Shown: positions 63,246 through 64,000 of the stretch, one piece after another
How positions within the stretch are numbered: the stretch's first letter is position 1
Layout of the letters: the number at the start of each line of letters is the position of its first letter
Assembly: GCA_016785225.1 (NCBI GenBank)
Contig: JAFBJZ010000847.1
Span: forward strand, 62,001-126,000
DNA from: Psettodes erumei
Taxonomy: Eukaryota; Chordata; Actinopteri; Pleuronectiformes; Psettodidae
Length of the DNA: 64,000 bases
Reading direction: 5' to 3'
Made by a program: the position numbers and the translations under genes
Notes under the pieces: generated by a model
What the model was told of the DNA's origin: nothing
What the model saw: only the letters and a program-made list of their open reading frames with translations
Database searches by the model: none

Positions 63246-64000
63246 GGGAGCCCTCGAAGCCCAGAAGCATATCATGTTATCATGACAACCCTCTGACTTT
63301 GACCAGTCATCACATGTCCCAACGTGGCTTTAGTATTGCTCTTTACTTATAAAGTTGTCTCTCTTAAAAGGTGCATTGGGATCAACAGATGAAGACCATC
63401 ACACTGCACATCTCAATGCAGCTTCAGGATCAATACCAGTAAGAGGATTGGATCTTCAATTACAGGGAACTGACAGGAAACTCTCCCGAGTCCAACAAGA
63501 CACCACTCATGACACAGTGAGTTGGATGAAGAAAATTAGATTTTTTTTTCTTTGTAATTTTGGGGATATCGTGATGGACCAGTCAGAATGAAGACAAGGA
63601 ATAAAGCATTTAGCATATTCTAGACAAGGTTTATCCCTTTCTTTAATCTGTAATTTCATTGCATGTCATATCAGATCATCGTCTGTTAAATACACCTGCA
63701 CTGATATTGCATTGTTTATGGAAAATCCACTCTACTGTCATTCAGTTTAGCAGATATTCTAAAGATATTCAAAATATATTCTATATTCACTTCAATATTT
63801 AATCATCTTTTTAAATTTATTTTCATTTGCTGAGTGCTTTGAGATACTTCATCATTTTTGTCTACCTGTTTCACTCCTTGAATGACTGCATTGCACTTCA
63901 GCCTCTTCATACCCTTTCACTTTTGTAATCCTTCTCATTAGCATGTGTGCACTATTTATGTGCTCATTTAATCTTAATGAAGTCCTGAGATAGGGACCCT

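Larger units (their letters stand above)
60319..64000. other. Probable 5' neprilysin intron, no exon seen
   Basis: The next upstream neprilysin exon should encode the region like human RYGNFDILRDELE. I find no such sequence on the minus strand here, so the intron most likely runs past the window end. It contains a GT/G-rich tract at 60657-60689 and one dispersed repeat copy at 63030-63245. Confidence 0.55.

Noticed and set aside
1..64000. CRISPR array, bacterial operon, phage or tRNA/rRNA genes
   Set aside because: The sequence is a vertebrate nuclear region with introns. No regularly spaced repeat array and no intact tRNA or rRNA gene was seen.

Overview
This window is from a ray-finned (teleost) fish nuclear genome. 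The basis is compact genes with short GT-AG introns, fish-type dispersed repeat fragments and many microsatellites, together with a tandem cluster of family C olfactory receptors (OlfC, the fish vomeronasal type 2 receptor-like or V2R genes) lying next to a neprilysin gene. A V2R cluster beside neprilysin is a known teleost arrangement. The species cannot be named from the sequence.

Left third (1-24.7 kb): six OlfC genes on the minus strand in one tandem array. The first is cut by the window edge at base 1. Complete genes lie at 3702-6943, 7366-11025, 13082-16304, 17024-20396 and 21541-24597. Each has the classic six-exon layout: signal-peptide exon, about 289-bp exon, about 800-bp Venus-flytrap exon, about 228-bp exon, exactly 124-bp cysteine-rich exon, and about 910-bp exon with all seven membrane helices. 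I rebuilt each one by splice sites and reading phase, and all give open proteins of 838-863 residues. Several have a TATA box 40-90 bp before the start codon.

Middle (24.7-49.5 kb): mostly gene-poor. It holds one OlfC gene on the opposite strand (30745-34657), which is unusual because its ligand-domain exon is split into four and its seven-helix exon into two. It also holds a decayed OlfC pseudogene on the minus strand (about 37660-39632, pieces of exons 1, 3, 4, 5 and 6). The rest is intergenic DNA with repeat fragments.

Right (49.5-60.3 kb): the last 19 coding exons of a neprilysin-family zinc metallopeptidase (probably mme) on the minus strand. They cover about 630 residues to the stop. 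The N-terminal cytoplasmic, membrane and first extracellular exons must lie beyond base 64000. An intron holds a LINE remnant.

The OlfC proteins are predicted odorant (probably amino-acid-type) receptors of olfactory sensory neurons. Neprilysin is a conserved syntenic flank with no evident functional link. The most notable signals are the extra introns in the plus-strand receptor, a 268-bp perfectly identical tract shared by two non-adjacent receptors (gene conversion), a receptor with a rewritten second intracellular loop, an intron that is open in frame and encodes a hydrophobic stretch, two GC-type splice donors, and a CpG-containing promoter-like patch with a small unassigned ORF at 11.4-12.0 kb.
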